From Nothopassalora personata (Eukaryota; Ascomycota; Dothideomycetes; Mycosphaerellales; Mycosphaerellaceae), in the NCBI GenBank assembly GCA_033816765.1, contig CM066292.1:3286001-3350000 (forward strand): a stretch of 64,000 nt of DNA, in the 5' to 3' direction. The stretch's first letter is position 1. Every line of letters begins with the position of its first letter. A program made the translations under genes and the position numbers. The notes beneath the pieces were generated by a model. That model ran no database searches, was not told where the DNA came from, and worked only from the letters and a program-made list of their open reading frames with translations. Below, in pieces: positions 46,009 to 57,050 of this stretch.

Positions 46009-46545
46009 TCATGTCTTTAGTGTCCGGACAGATGCTTGAGCAGGGATGGAGCAGTATCGTCCGCCCTCTCGTTGGGTTTGGGGGTCTTGGACGAAGCCCA
46101 AGGCGGCGATAAGGCCTTGTTCGGGTGGAACAGAAGAGAGGGAGCGTGGTGGAGCGGCGGATCTGGGGCGTTTCTTGTGGGCCGGAGTGGTGGGGTGCAG
46201 AGGTGAGATATGTGTCTGTTTATCGTTTGGTTCCTGTGGGCTGTTTCGCCGCTGTGACGGTGGACTGGAGCGCGTCAGAGAGGGAGACCAGTGCTTGCGT
46301 GTTTCATCGTCTTCCCTTCGTGAATGTTCATACTTTGGTCGGGTCTGTGCCATAGTAGTTGAGTGGTCGGCTCGCCACGCCATAGCTCGAGCCTTTTCTT
46401 GGTCATTTCCTGGAGACCACCGCCTTTGTTGCTCCAAGTGTAATGTCGCCGTGCTTGAGGCGGCGATATCTGGGCTTTGAAGACAAGTACTTTGCTTCAT
46501 CGACAGCTTTGGCCACATGAATTCTATCGCCGTGCTCATCGACAC
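46009..46545 (-). CDS. Possible terminal exon, low-complexity basic protein
   Basis: A minus-strand frame of 178 codons, rich in Ser, Pro, Arg and Gln (SPSLTRSSPPSQRRNSPQEP), ending at a stop at 46009. A GTTAAGT donor near 46624, a branch-like CTAAT and an ATATCAG acceptor near 46561 could join it to the gene at 46579-47640. A competing frame in 46400-46560 reads GYTFGVDEHGDRIHVAKAVD and looks equally protein-like, so the model is unresolved. Confidence 0.3.
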   Translation of the reverse strand: MSMSTAIEFMWPKLSMKQSTCLQSPDIAASSTATLHLEQQRRWSPGNDQEKARAMAWRADHSTTMAQTRPKYEHSRREDDETRKHWSPSLTRSSPPSQRRNSPQEPNDKQTHISPLHPTTPAHKKRPRSAAPPRSLSSVPPEQGLIAALGFVQDPQTQREGGRYCSIPAQASVRTLKT

Positions 46546-46578
46546 CGAAGGTGTAACCTGATATCATCAACAGCTCTA

Positions 46579-47640
46579 TTAGTTTGAGATGTGCTGTCCC
46601 CAGCCAAGTGGTTGGATTGACTTAACAAGTGCTCGCTTTGGGTGCCAATTGATCCGAACATCAGCGTCGTTTTTCCGAAAGTCCTCCCTGAAAAAGCGCA
46701 TGAGAAACCGATGTCCACGCGTCACGCGAGGTTGTAAGATGTAAACTCCTTCGGCTGAGCTCTGATGCACATTCCACCAGTAAAGTCCGCGTGGGCAAGA
46801 CCTTGATAGGGCTATTTCAACAGTACAAGGATACCGCCAGGTGAGCTTTCGATGCCACTGTAGATATGAAGATTTTCCGTCTCGTATAGCGTCGTCAGGT
46901 GAACATCGGATAGCCTTCTTTCCAACTCGTAAGCCCAGCTCAGCAACTGCTTCTCCGCCGAAGAAAGGCTCAGAGTCGACCTTCCCGTTGACGCAGCGTG
47001 CAATCTCGTGTACTAAAGCCACGGCAAACTCCCACTGGAGATACAGAAGGTTTAGTACATCCACCGGATTGTTATTGGCATGAAAGAAAGCACCGAACTT
47101 TGCACGTGGGATATATACCTCGCTTCTGTAACCCATTGCGATTCGCGGTACCTTGATATCCTCCCCGACCTGCTGATCTGTGACGAGGCATTCGATGTCA
47201 TCCTTGAGAGTGTAGAGTACGTACTGGGGAGCCTGAGTTCGGAAGTGACAGTCAATATGTCCTCGGACGATAAGACCCGGTCGAGCTTCAATCTGTTCGA
47301 TAGCATATTCCAGGCCACAATTGTTAGGATCAGTGCGCAGTCCCAATAGTGCTCTTTCTGCTTGAGAGGTATGGAAGAAAGTTAGTAATACTTTAGATTC
47401 CAAGATATGGCTCGCCAGACGAAGCGATGGGGACACAGCATCATAGCCACCCTCCGGGAAGTTGGTGAAGAGCCTCTCATCGAACAGTGGATGTACCTCG
47501 CGGCGAAGAGTGTGCAATACAATGCCTTTCTTCTTCCAGTATTGGGTCGCACCGAATCTTGTCTCGTAGGGATAGGGGTATCCATACTTGTTTTTGTGCT
47601 TTCCAGATTGCTCGAAGGAGCTATATGGCTAGCTGCTCGA
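46579..47640 (-). CDS. Hypothetical fungal protein with a degenerate HExxH-like motif
   Basis: The minus frame is open from about 47635 to TAA/TAG at 46579, about 350 codons. No ATG near the top is convincing, so a 5' exon is probably missing. It reads KYGYPYPYETRFGATQYWKK, then a globular part and WEFAVALVHEIARCVNG followed by FFGGEAVAELGLRVG. The VHEIAR segment followed by a downstream acidic motif resembles the HExxH..E layout of zinc peptidases, but the second His is Arg, so catalysis is doubtful. I do not recognise a named family. The real C-terminus may lie in a downstream exon. Confidence 0.5.
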
Positions 47641-48095
47641 GGTATAACATGAAAGTGCAGCAAGATGTATGCGCAGCAATCAAGTGCTCGAGCTGAGAAC
47701 CATACTGTTTGTCACGTACCCGCTTTCGACGACTCGTCAATGGATACCGTTCCTTTATATGCCAACAGTACTGCCGATTTGACGTAGCAAGACTTTGAAC
47801 GCGAAGTTCTAGACAAAGGTCTCTTGGCGATCGATCCGATGTAGACGATCCACTGCGTCAGAGGCAAGGCCAATGTTAAAATGGCCTTTGATCCACGAAA
47901 GTCTTCGTCTGGTGTGTTTGGACTACCCACCAGCCGAACGCACGCCGACCTTTTCTTTTTTTCCGGGGCCTAGACTGTCAGTATGAACGATGTGTGAATG
48001 AGGATCAATGTTGAGCGAAGAAGATGTCGTGACGTGATTCCGATCCAGCCGCAATCTACATCTTTATCGCTCATTCTGTTCCTGTGATCATGATA
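47641..48095. other. Intergenic between the 46579 gene and GET4
   Basis: Short ORFs only. It includes the 3' flank of GET4, and a possible 5' exon of the gene to its left was not resolved. Confidence 0.4.
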
Positions 48096-49226
48096 CTAGT
48101 CGACTGCCGGCGCTGGAGCAGGCGTTTCCGACGGGAGGGGTGTCGCATTACCGGCAGTAACTTGTCGGCTCTCCTTCTTCTTCGGTGCGAACGGGTTGCT
48201 GCCTCCCATCAACATGCTGCTCATCATGTCGAACATCGGATTACTCTGGCTGGGAATTTTGATGCCGAAGTACATCTCGCCGATCTGCAGCAGGGGCTCG
48301 TCCCAATGCGTGACTTCTTTGAGATGTGGTCCATAATGTGTCTTGAGTTGATTGAAGAGGTCTTTTGTGCCACGCTGAATAGCTAGTAGGAGGAGTCCGA
48401 GAAAGTTGAGGAGCGGGAGAGATGGGTATATGCGGATGTCGCTGCTAGGGGAGGAGATGGACTGGACGCCGAGGCCGGGGTGCAGGGAAGAAAGTCTGCT
48501 TGTGAAGAGGAGAAGTGCCTTGTTCGCCGCGCGTGTGTTGCCGATGAGCAGATACGGGAAGACGGCGCGGGCGGCGTAGTGCGAAGCTGTCGAAGGCTCG
48601 TCTGAGGCATACCACTCGTACTCCATGTCGGCCAGGGCTGAGGCAGAGTCGCTGGTGCCGAGGGTCAGATGTCGCTCAGCATCGTACGGCTCGCCCTCTT
48701 CAGCATATAGCGACCCTATGACGTGGTGGAGTTCTGGGTCGCCAGCAGGGAAGTCACTGTACTTTGCTGACCACCTGCATACAGCGTCAGTATAACGCTT
48801 GGGTACTTGTGTTCAAGCTCTGGTCATACTCGACAATACCAGTGACAAACTTCTTCTTGCTGGGCTCGTTCGGAGGGAACGCTCTTAGCAAGCTCAATAT
48901 GCGCGCCTTGTTGGGTACATCCGCCTTGAGCTCGGCTTTTTGGTAGACTTCGATCAGATATGTGCATAGATCGGAGCCGGAGCCACCTTGGCCGGCTTTA
49001 AGCAACATGAGGGCGCCATTCGAGAGGAGGTCGGCGGCGGCAGGCCAGTCTTGCGACTTCACGTATCGATTCGCGATCGTTCGGAGCTGTTGGTGTGCCT
49101 CGTAGAAGTCGCCCTCCTCGATTCTGGACAGGCGTTAGTGATGCTTTGCTTCTCAGCGGTGAGCTTCACTGGCGCATACTTGGACTGCTGGCGCGCGAGC
49201 ACCTTCTGGATCTTCGCGGCGGACAT
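48096..49226 (-). CDS. GET4: Get4, subunit of the GET tail-anchored protein targeting complex
   Basis: Get4 pairs with Get5 and links the Sgt2 chaperone to the Get3 ATPase that delivers tail-anchored membrane proteins to the ER; it acts in the cytosol. Three exons: 49226-49180, 49123-48830 and 48774-48096, with introns of 56 and 55 bp (GTATGC..CAG and GTATGA..CAG). Joining them gives 339 codons, the usual fungal size. Exon 1 (MSAAKIQKVLARQQSK) runs into IEEGDFYEAHQQLRTIANRY, the conserved helical-repeat start. The C-terminal part has the family segment IGEMYFGIKIPSQSNPMFDM, then a disordered Pro/Ala tail. It is divergently arranged with the C78 peptidase gene, sharing a 392-bp region. Confidence 0.93.
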
Positions 49227-49275
49227 GGTGGTGGAAGCGGTAGGGCGGTCGAGCGAGGTGATAAAAGGAGAGAGA

Positions 49276-49303
49276 TGGTGGTGGTGGTGGTGGTGGTGGT
49301 GGT
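49276..49303. repeat. GGT trinucleotide repeat in the shared GET4/C78 promoter region
   Basis: About nine GGT units (28 bp), 50-77 bp upstream of the GET4 start. On the minus strand it reads as a poly-His frame, but that is upstream of the supported ATG. Confidence 0.85.
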
Positions 49304-49618
49304 TAATCAGCTGGACAGGCGCGTGTGCTAGAGACGTTCGTCGTTCACATGATGGACCTGCCATGTTTCCAGGCGCCCCGTGCTCAACGTCATGCTGCAG
49401 CTCATTCAACTTTTGATGGCATTTGATGGGACCCCTGCACAAAAGTGGGTGGCTTGCGCTTGCGTGTTGATCGTGGCAATGCAACGAACACTCTGTCTCT
49501 TGATCAGCACACTCTCCACCAGTCACTGCTATAAGGACGTCCATCTCACATCTCGTCTGCTGCTTCTCGATCATGACATCTGGCACATCTTCACACCATC
49601 GGCCGCGACTACCACAAA

Positions 49619-51275
49619 ATGGCTAACGCTTCCTGTCCGTTTTGTGGTCATAATGGCAGCGAGTACTCGGTGCAGCTCCACATCGAAGAGAAACACACAG
49701 ACGACTCTCCTTTCATACCCGATGAGGAGCGACATAGCGGAAAGAATCGCATCCCGACCAACAACAGTCCCTCCGCTGCCATCAGCAACTCCAGCCATGA
49801 TTCGATGCCTGCTGATGAATGGACGCGATGCACACGGCCAGGATGTGGCGAATATATCCAGCTGACGGCCGTCGATGAGCATCTCGACCTTCACGCTGCA
49901 GCAGCGCTACAAGAACAGGAGAGTGAAAGACCTCCACCTTTGCCTCCACGAAGGTCGCCACCTCGAGACAGACCCGAGGCTGGGAGCAGCCGCACCAAGA
50001 TTATCACTCCTCCACGCAAGCTCGATAAGCTGAAGTCGAGACTCGACAAGAGTCCCGGCAGAGGATCTGGCAGAATCTTAAGCTTCTTCTCTGGTAAGTG
50101 GGTGCAGCAATCATGACATGTCCTTCGACCATGTCTGCCCTTCCTGCCTAGGCCTTTGCGACTACAGGGGTGCTCGGTATGCTCGATCGAGATTGCCGCC
50201 ACTAGATGTACATCTTCCTGTCTTCCACAACTTCATCCACTGACACCTTCTCTCAGGCACGTCAAATTATGGCAGGTCATCAACTGTCCGACACATTCGA
50301 CCTCCCACAAACCCCGGTCGTCTCGGCAAACGAGAACTTGGACCTTATGCTTTCGAAAAGCGGATGCCTGACAAGGTTCGACATGCCCTACTACACGATG
50401 CTGAGCCGCAGCATACACAAATAATTGGCAGTGATGGTCGGCTCGTTCGTCAAGCCTTCGTACCAAACGAGACGCGAGGTGTGATTGACGTTCTAGCCGA
50501 CTTGTGCTCTCTAGACAAAAGCAACTCCGCAACATTCCTCTGTCATCCATGTGTTCGACATATCCACAAGCTCGAATGTGACGGCAACTTCTGCGGATAC
50601 TGGAACATCCAGGTGTTACTCACTTACGTACAACACATGGATCGTGATGGGCCACAGACCTTGCCGACTGTGATCAAGATTCAGGAGTTGATTGAAAAGG
50701 CATGGGACAGTGGTGTCGGCGCGTATGGTAGAACAGAGACCGGTGGAATCCTCAATTCTCGCAAATGGATCGGTACGCAAGAAGCCCTGACGTTCTTCAC
50801 CCGCATCGGCGTCAACTGCCAAGCGCTTGCCTTCAAAAATGGTAACGACGACAGCGACCAAGTCGCAGCTGAGGAACTCCTGGATCATATCGAGGCCTAT
50901 TTCATTAGTGGTGAAGAGACGGCGCAGAGACATGGCACTTCCCGCACAACCAACCTCCCCCCAATCTACTTTCAACGAGCCGGGCACTCAATGACCATTA
51001 TCGGCATAGAACGCAAACATGACGGCTCTCGCAACTTGCTAGTCCTGGACTCGTCCTTTGCAACATCCAAACCGATGATGAGACTGATCGATGGGCGACA
51101 AGCACAATCTTCGATCGACAACCTTCTCAAGGTCTATCGACGTTCAGACCTATCGCTTATGACGTGGAGCGAATTCGAGATTTTGGTGTAAGTATGATTC
51201 TGTCTGTCGATCAAGCCGTGACTCTAACATGCGCGTCGCAGGCCTTTGAGCAAACAAAGAGCGCAGTCCACTTGA
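49619..51275 (+). CDS. ZUP1: C78-family peptidase with N-terminal zinc fingers (ZUP1/Mug105-like)
   Basis: C78 cysteine peptidases of this type cleave ubiquitin chains (ZUP1 prefers K63 linkages) and are tied to genome maintenance. Exons 49619-50093, 50257-51187 and 51242-51275 (GTAAGT donors, CAG acceptors) give 479 codons. A C2H2 finger opens the protein (CPFCGHNG..HIEEKH, residues about 6-25), a second Cys/His cluster is at about 73-92, then a Pro/Arg-rich linker. The catalytic Cys is in CDGNFCGYWNIQ and the catalytic His in RAGHSMTIIGIE, followed by LVLDSS as the likely Asp. The tiny last exon restores the family's C-terminus (LVPLSKQR). It is head-to-head with GET4. Confidence 0.9.
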
Positions 51276-52100
51276 AGTTTTCGCGGAATCGAACAAGACA
51301 CACGACATGACTGTGAACAATCGGAAGTCTCACTTCGGCAGGACTTCAGCAAGGCCTGTATACGATTACTCAATTGTCGCTGGCGCCAAGACGAAGTCAC
51401 ACCAACCCGGTATTTCACGCCATCTGCCGGTGACTTGAGCTAGGTTCGGCCTGGAGAGCTCGATCCGTTTTCTCTTGGCGCCTTCCATCCAAGTTCTTTG
51501 GGCCTCCAACGGCTTGGTCCGAAGATGATCCATAACGCCTAGACGCTAGTCGAACAACTTCACCTGGTCTAATCGCGGCCCCAAACATGCTGCCCATGGG
51601 TACAGAGCGTCTCTGCGAAGATTTCCTCGTTATCGGGGTCTGCATCTCGATCCTCCAAATCCCACAGTGAATCCTTCTCGTTCTCCAAGCAGAAATGTCG
51701 TCGGAAAGGTGAAAACGGCATCCGGAGAACTTCACGGCGACCGTTGGTCAAGATATCTCAATAGTCTGCTGTTGCGCGACTTTTTGACCATTTTCTCGGC
51801 TTGACCTGAGTCTTCAAGACTCGATCCATTTGGTTGCTCGACTAGACGAACAGGTAGAGATCCAGTACAGCAGCCGCGAGGATGGAAAGACTAGATTCGC
51901 ATTCGACCCCGATCGCACGAGGATCGTGTATCCTTCGTGCAAACATAGCGGGGCACCACTTTGTTGTAAGTACTGATTGTAAGTCTTACGGCTGGTCCAT
52001 AAGAACTACTCATTCCTTGTCTTCTTGTCATTCGATGATTTTGCGCGTCTGACACGTGCTCGATTACGCTTCAAAATCTGCGAAGAGTGAGACTTTCAAA

Positions 52101-52168
52101 ATGGATAACGGTCTCAACAAGCCAAAGGATGAGCCTGGAAAGGCATGGTCTGCCATTGTCGTTGGCCT
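52101..52168 (+). pseudogene. Possible first-exon relic of an MFS sugar transporter
   Basis: The ATG at 52101 (context CAAAATGG) opens MDNGLNKPKDEPGKAWSAIV followed by VGL, then a GTGAGT donor. Fungal hexose transporters often begin with a similar KAW..I..GLF segment and then a GGxLFGYDTG motif. No such continuation was found downstream before 53050, so at most a fragment remains. Confidence 0.25.
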
Positions 52169-52632
52169 GTGAGTATAATGGACGATGGCCAGACCAAGAG
52201 GATTTCAGAGCATGGGCTTATATTGTACAGTGTTCCTCCCTAGCACCATCTCTTTACGACCAGGCAATCTTAGTGTCGAGGTCTTATCCTGCTGCTTTCA
52301 TAGCTGGGTACGACGGCTGCGAGTGCAGGGGAGAACATGGAGCGAAGCGCAAATATTTATATAATCGACTCGTAGAACTTGGGTAAGCCTTCGTGGCAAA
52401 AGAGAGCGTTAGCTGTAGGAAAGTGTGGTCAACGGATCGATCACGTGACACTCGGCAGAAACTGGGCTCGCTTGGCTTGACCTGAAGGCACTTCCACTTC
52501 TCTCTCTCTCTTTCCTTGTGCGCACCGTATTTATCCTTTCGAACAGCACAAGCACCTTCACCGGACGCTGGTTGCCTAGCAATGATGCGGCTGGCACTGA
52601 GTGGGTGCTGCGCCCTGTTAGTTTAGTTTGAG

Positions 52633-52688
52633 GCCGCCCGCATTGTGGGCGGCTTAACTCGACCTCGCCCTGTCAGCTCGCCAGGGCG
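52633..52688. other. Two adjacent GC-rich stem-loops
   Basis: GCCGCCC (52633-52639) pairs with GGGCGGC (52647-52653), and CGCCCTG (52666-52672) pairs with CAGGGCG (52682-52688), each a perfect 7-bp stem. They lie upstream of the kinase gene in a stretch without ORFs. Confidence 0.6.
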
Positions 52689-53050
52689 GAGGCGCAGTCA
52701 CCTCTGGTGCGATGCAACGAAGACCAGACGTTGAATGCTGCATCATACTATCCTCCATACCCTTTCCAAGTTGCCTTGCTGACCCGCCCTGCTATCGCTA
52801 CGCCCTGTGCTGGAGCCAAAAACTGCTCGTCACCATTTCTTTCTTGCTTACCGTTACATTTCTTCTTGAATTTTGCCCGCTGTTTGTTCAATCCTGGCGT
52901 GGTCTTGCACAGAAACAATCGTCCTTCGCCCGCAGCTTTCACTCCCGCTGCTCGAGTGACTGACAATCATCGAATCATACTGGGCCTGAATGAGCGCAGT
53001 TCAAGATGGCTCATCCACAGTTTTGCCATTGCAGCGACTGCTCTGCCGTC

Positions 53051-56000
53051 ATGGCAAGCAACAGCACAGCGCATGGAATGGGCGCCATGCCACAGGCTCC
53101 AGAGCCGGCGCCCTTCGTCGACTGGCCCGCATTTCTCGCGACAGAGCATCTGCCCGTATGAGTTCCCTGTGCACAGTATCGATGACTGTAGCTGACGGTC
53201 ACATAGGACAATTTTAATTCGAACGGCTTCATCGACGGCCTGATGCCCAACCCATACCAACCCGAAATCAACTATGCCGGTGTCGACACGGATCAGACTT
53301 GGGATGATAGCTCGTATATGACCGAACTGCCTGTGCCACCGGCCTATTCTAGCCAGCCTAGCGTGCCCCCGATGGATTCCCAGGCGTCCTTTGCGACTCC
53401 GCCCTTCCATCACCCTAGCCATACCGGTCAAAAGAGTGTTCCTCATACTCAAGAGCAACCTCCCGTCCCAACAAATCCATCTTCAACTCAACCAGCAATG
53501 GCTACACTGGTTTACGCTCCCACCAAGCACATCTCTGCTGCCCGATCCAAAGGGAAAAGGCCATTCACCAACTCTAATGCAGTGGATGCGGCACCACAGC
53601 AGCTTCGTCAAAAACAAAGAAAGCTGTTCAACGCAGCGGATCATCTTCGTCCAACCGCAGATCAAGACGAAGTGTTACGTACTAAGCTGCGGCAATGGCG
53701 TCGAGACTCGCATTTCCCAACAGACAAAGAGCTCAAGGCCATTGCTAGCGCCTGCGATTTGCCGCTACTGAAGGTTGCCATGTGGTATGGTGCGAATCTG
53801 CAAGTTGAGAACGATCCCAATGCAACTATGGGTAAGTGATGAAACACATCATCGTCAGCTGTGCACGCGGGAAAGTCTTTTCGCGCTCATTCATGAGCTG
53901 ATGCACCTGTCACTGTCCGGCAACCTTCGGAAGGCTTCTACTGTGCTGAGACCTCCGCTAACAGATTCGATTAGGAAGACCCGAACAAGCCAGCAATCTT
54001 GATCGCGATCATGTAACAATGATCCTGGAATACATTAAAGATGCCTTCAATAAGCAGTGTGCGGCTGGTAAAAGCAAGACACGAGGCAAATATCGCTGTA
54101 CGTGGCGATACTGTTCATATTCCACAGACAAACGCTATGAGTGGGAACGGCACGAGGAGTCAAAACAGCCGCAGCATTTCTGGATCTGCACCGAATGTAC
54201 GGACAAAGCCGGTAAACCATTCATGACCCATCGACCTGACAAAATCTTCCCTCATTTGGACTCAATGCATAAAACGCCTAAAGCTGCGAAGGATGAAATT
54301 CGCGTTCAATCCAAAGTCGAATTCACCGCTCCATTCATTCGGGACTGCCACTACGTGCTTCCCAAGAATGGGCAGGTGTGTATCCATTCTTTTACCTCCT
54401 GGAAGGAGAGGAACGATCACTGGATTGCTCACTACAACGACGAGGCTTCTGACTCTGACGATGACCCACCCGCTAACTCAGGAGCTAATGGAGACGGAGG
54501 CTCTGAGAGCTCCAATGGTCAATCCGGAAGTGACAGCCCCTCAAATGACAACGGGTCGTTTTCCGCCTCGACTCCTTGGAGCAAACACAAGGGCAACCCG
54601 AGTGGCGCTTGGATGCAGCACGGATCCGGAGGCGGTCCTGGCGGTGGACAGTACGGATTTTCCTTGTCATCCGGCGAGACGAAATCTGTGACTGCGCCAA
54701 CGCGTCAAATCGTTCTGCTTGATGTGAACGAGAATAAGCTCGTCAGCAGAGATTCGAAAGAACGTTACCTGGCGTTGAAATACGACTCGAAACCAATGCC
54801 CTCATTCGAACAAGATGAGAACGCGACACTCGATATTGCTCAAGAAACGATGCCGCCAGAGGTTGAAGGACTTTCGACAATCATGCGTTCCGCCATGGAT
54901 CTTACTAGAGACATGGGTTTCAAATACCTGTGGACGGAGAAGAATGAGCAAGGGCCGCTGCCAACAATGACACGGGACAAACACTTTCAATCAGCGGTCT
55001 TGATCATCGTCATGGGTTATAAGAGGAACGCCCAGCAGCCGGTCTGGCATTTCACATGTGACTACACACGGTTAAGCCAGGTCGAAGACTGGGTCCACAA
55101 GAGGCATTGGTTCCGACATGACACGGCGCTTGGTCAAGGTGCATATGGTTTTGTCGACAGGGTCACACTTACAAAATCGACAAGCCATCAGCCTGTAACT
55201 GACAAGCCGTTGGTCTACGCGAGGAAGATCATTCTACGGGACAGGACCAACAGGAATCAACGTGCATGCTATATGCAGGAGATTGAGATAATGCAGAAGC
55301 TCAACCATCGCCACATCGCCAAATTCGAGGCCGCATACTATGATCGCACGGCTTTCAACATCCTAATGTCTCCTGTCGCCGAGTGCGATATGAGACACCT
55401 CCTCAGCCACCCGGAGGAGTTCGAGAGCCAGCGGTCACATATTTTGCGCTGGTGCATGTCGCTTGCCGAAGCACTGGCGTACATGCACAAGCAGAGCTGT
55501 CGACACAAGGACATCAAGCCAGCAAACATCCTTGTCAGCGGTAACGATGTACTACTCACAGACTTCGGCACTGCTATGGAATGGGATCCCGAAGACCGTT
55601 CTACAACAGCTGGTGATGCTCTCATGACGCCAAAGTATTGCGCGCCAGAAGTCGCTGCTCAGCAAGACAGAGGCCGCGCTGCTGACGTTTTCTCGCTCGG
55701 CTGCGTCTTTACCGAGATGTTGACTGTATGGTTCCAGCATTCCATTGATGAGTTCCATCAAGAAATACAGCTCCTTGATGCATCAACCAAACGCAAGGGT
55801 CCGTACCATGAACACATACAGCATATCCAGGAATGGCTCCGCAAGCTTGAGCAAGCGTCTCCAACGTCCCAAGAACGAAGGAGTCTCCTTGTGACCAAGA
55901 ACATGATACAGTATGAGCCGCTACTTCGACCTCTAGCACACCAGGTCACTTCAAGATTGTGCACCAAAAAGAACTGCCATGGACTGAAGCAAGACGCCAC

Positions 56001-56822
56001 CTGCCATTGCTGTCCACGGCAACCCGACGAAGCGTCTTCGGACCTTCCACTCGATGTCAAGACCCGACGCCCAGGAAAACCACTAGTACACATCACACCC
56101 AGTATCATGTTGTCCTTCAACATCGCCCGAGGAACGAACGGCAGACCTCAAGTGATGCTCGAAGAACACAAAGTCTCCAGACTACGCTTCGAGCCAGAGG
56201 GGAAGACACGCACCATCCTCCCAGACGCGCTTCGTGCCTTGCACAACCCAGATAGCGGGTACACCCATCGTCGCGTGCAAGGTGGCAAACGGTAAGTATT
56301 ACCCTAACCCACCTAACCTCTATACTACCCACAATTGCTAATTCCTTCCTCAGCAGCATCAACATCCACCACAATTCCTCATCAGTCATCATCAACGCAA
56401 CGTACAAAACATACCGCCGCTCAACAAAGATGGTTCGAGAACGTGCTTTCATACTGCCTCCACGAGCGCCTGGTCCCGCCACCGAGGAGGCACTGGAGAC
56501 ACGTCTAAGAATTGAGTACGCTCAATCCCTACAGCGTGGAAAAGTCGACGCAGGAATTGTGGGCAAGGATGGAACATCGGTGACTTCGTCGTTTGTGCAG
56601 GCTCCTGCTTTCGACAATAGCCAGGACTCTTTGCAGGGCAGAAACAAGAGAGGCAGCGAGTCGCAACAGCCGGGAGCTGCAACTCAGGCGTTAGAGAAGC
56701 GGCTGAAGACGGAGTATGCGATGGCTTTGGATCGGGAGAGGTCGCGGGCTGGGTCGTCGTCGTCGAAGATTGAGGAGCTTAGTCAGAAGGAAGTTGTGTA
56801 TCGGAAGGATGATGACGGTTGA
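53051..56822 (+). CDS. Protein kinase fused to homeodomain-like and C2H2 zinc-finger segments
   Basis: Four exons (53051-53155, 53207-53831, 53975-56291, 56354-56822) join in frame to 1171 codons; each intron has GT..AG ends, and introns are 51-143 bp. Order: Pro-rich N-terminus; homeodomain-like helices at about 192-234 (LRQWRRDSHFPTDKELKAIA, then MWYGAN in place of the usual WFxN); C2H2-type pairs at about 283-350 (CTWRYCSYST..ERH, CTECTD..HLDSMH); a disordered Ser/Gly/Asp stretch; a kinase domain at about 620-900 with GQGAYGFV, the lysine in VYARKII, HKDIKPAN, DFGTA and a CAPEV segment; and a charged tail. The catalytic loop is HKD rather than HRD, but the key Asp and Lys remain, so it is probably active. 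It may act in the nucleus. Substrates are unknown. Confidence 0.85.
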
Positions 56823-57050
56823 TGATCACGATTATGTATGATGATACGATGCGATGATTACGAACTTACGAAGGAGGCGTTAGAGTGCTCACTGGTACAA
56901 GGAATAGGCACGGGATGTTGTTGCGTCACGTGAAATAATTTCATTGCAGATCATCAACCCAGGTCTCAATACTCATCGCTTCATCACATCGTAAGAATAA
57001 TCGTCACGCTCTAGGCTCTCACTCCGTGTCCACATCTCTCGGAGTGTCGA

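Larger units (their letters stand above)
51276..53050. other. Intergenic stretch with weak ORFs
   Basis: Minus-strand frames at 51415-51751 and a plus frame at 52087-52386 have no recognisable domain. A possible transporter exon relic (52101-52168) and two GC-rich hairpins (52633-52688) are listed separately. A CT run lies at 52497-52515. Confidence 0.4.

Noticed and set aside
49270..49310. Run of nine His codons on the minus strand
   Set aside because: It comes from the GGT repeat upstream of the supported GET4 start and is not part of the protein.
52087..52386. 99-codon plus-strand ORF
   Set aside because: It overlaps a better-looking MDNG start in another frame that ends at a splice donor, and shows no domain of its own.
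53243..53842. Kinase gene starting at the ATG at 53243
   Set aside because: An upstream exon at 53051-53155 with GTATGA..ATAG splice sites joins in frame and supplies coherent coding sequence before it.
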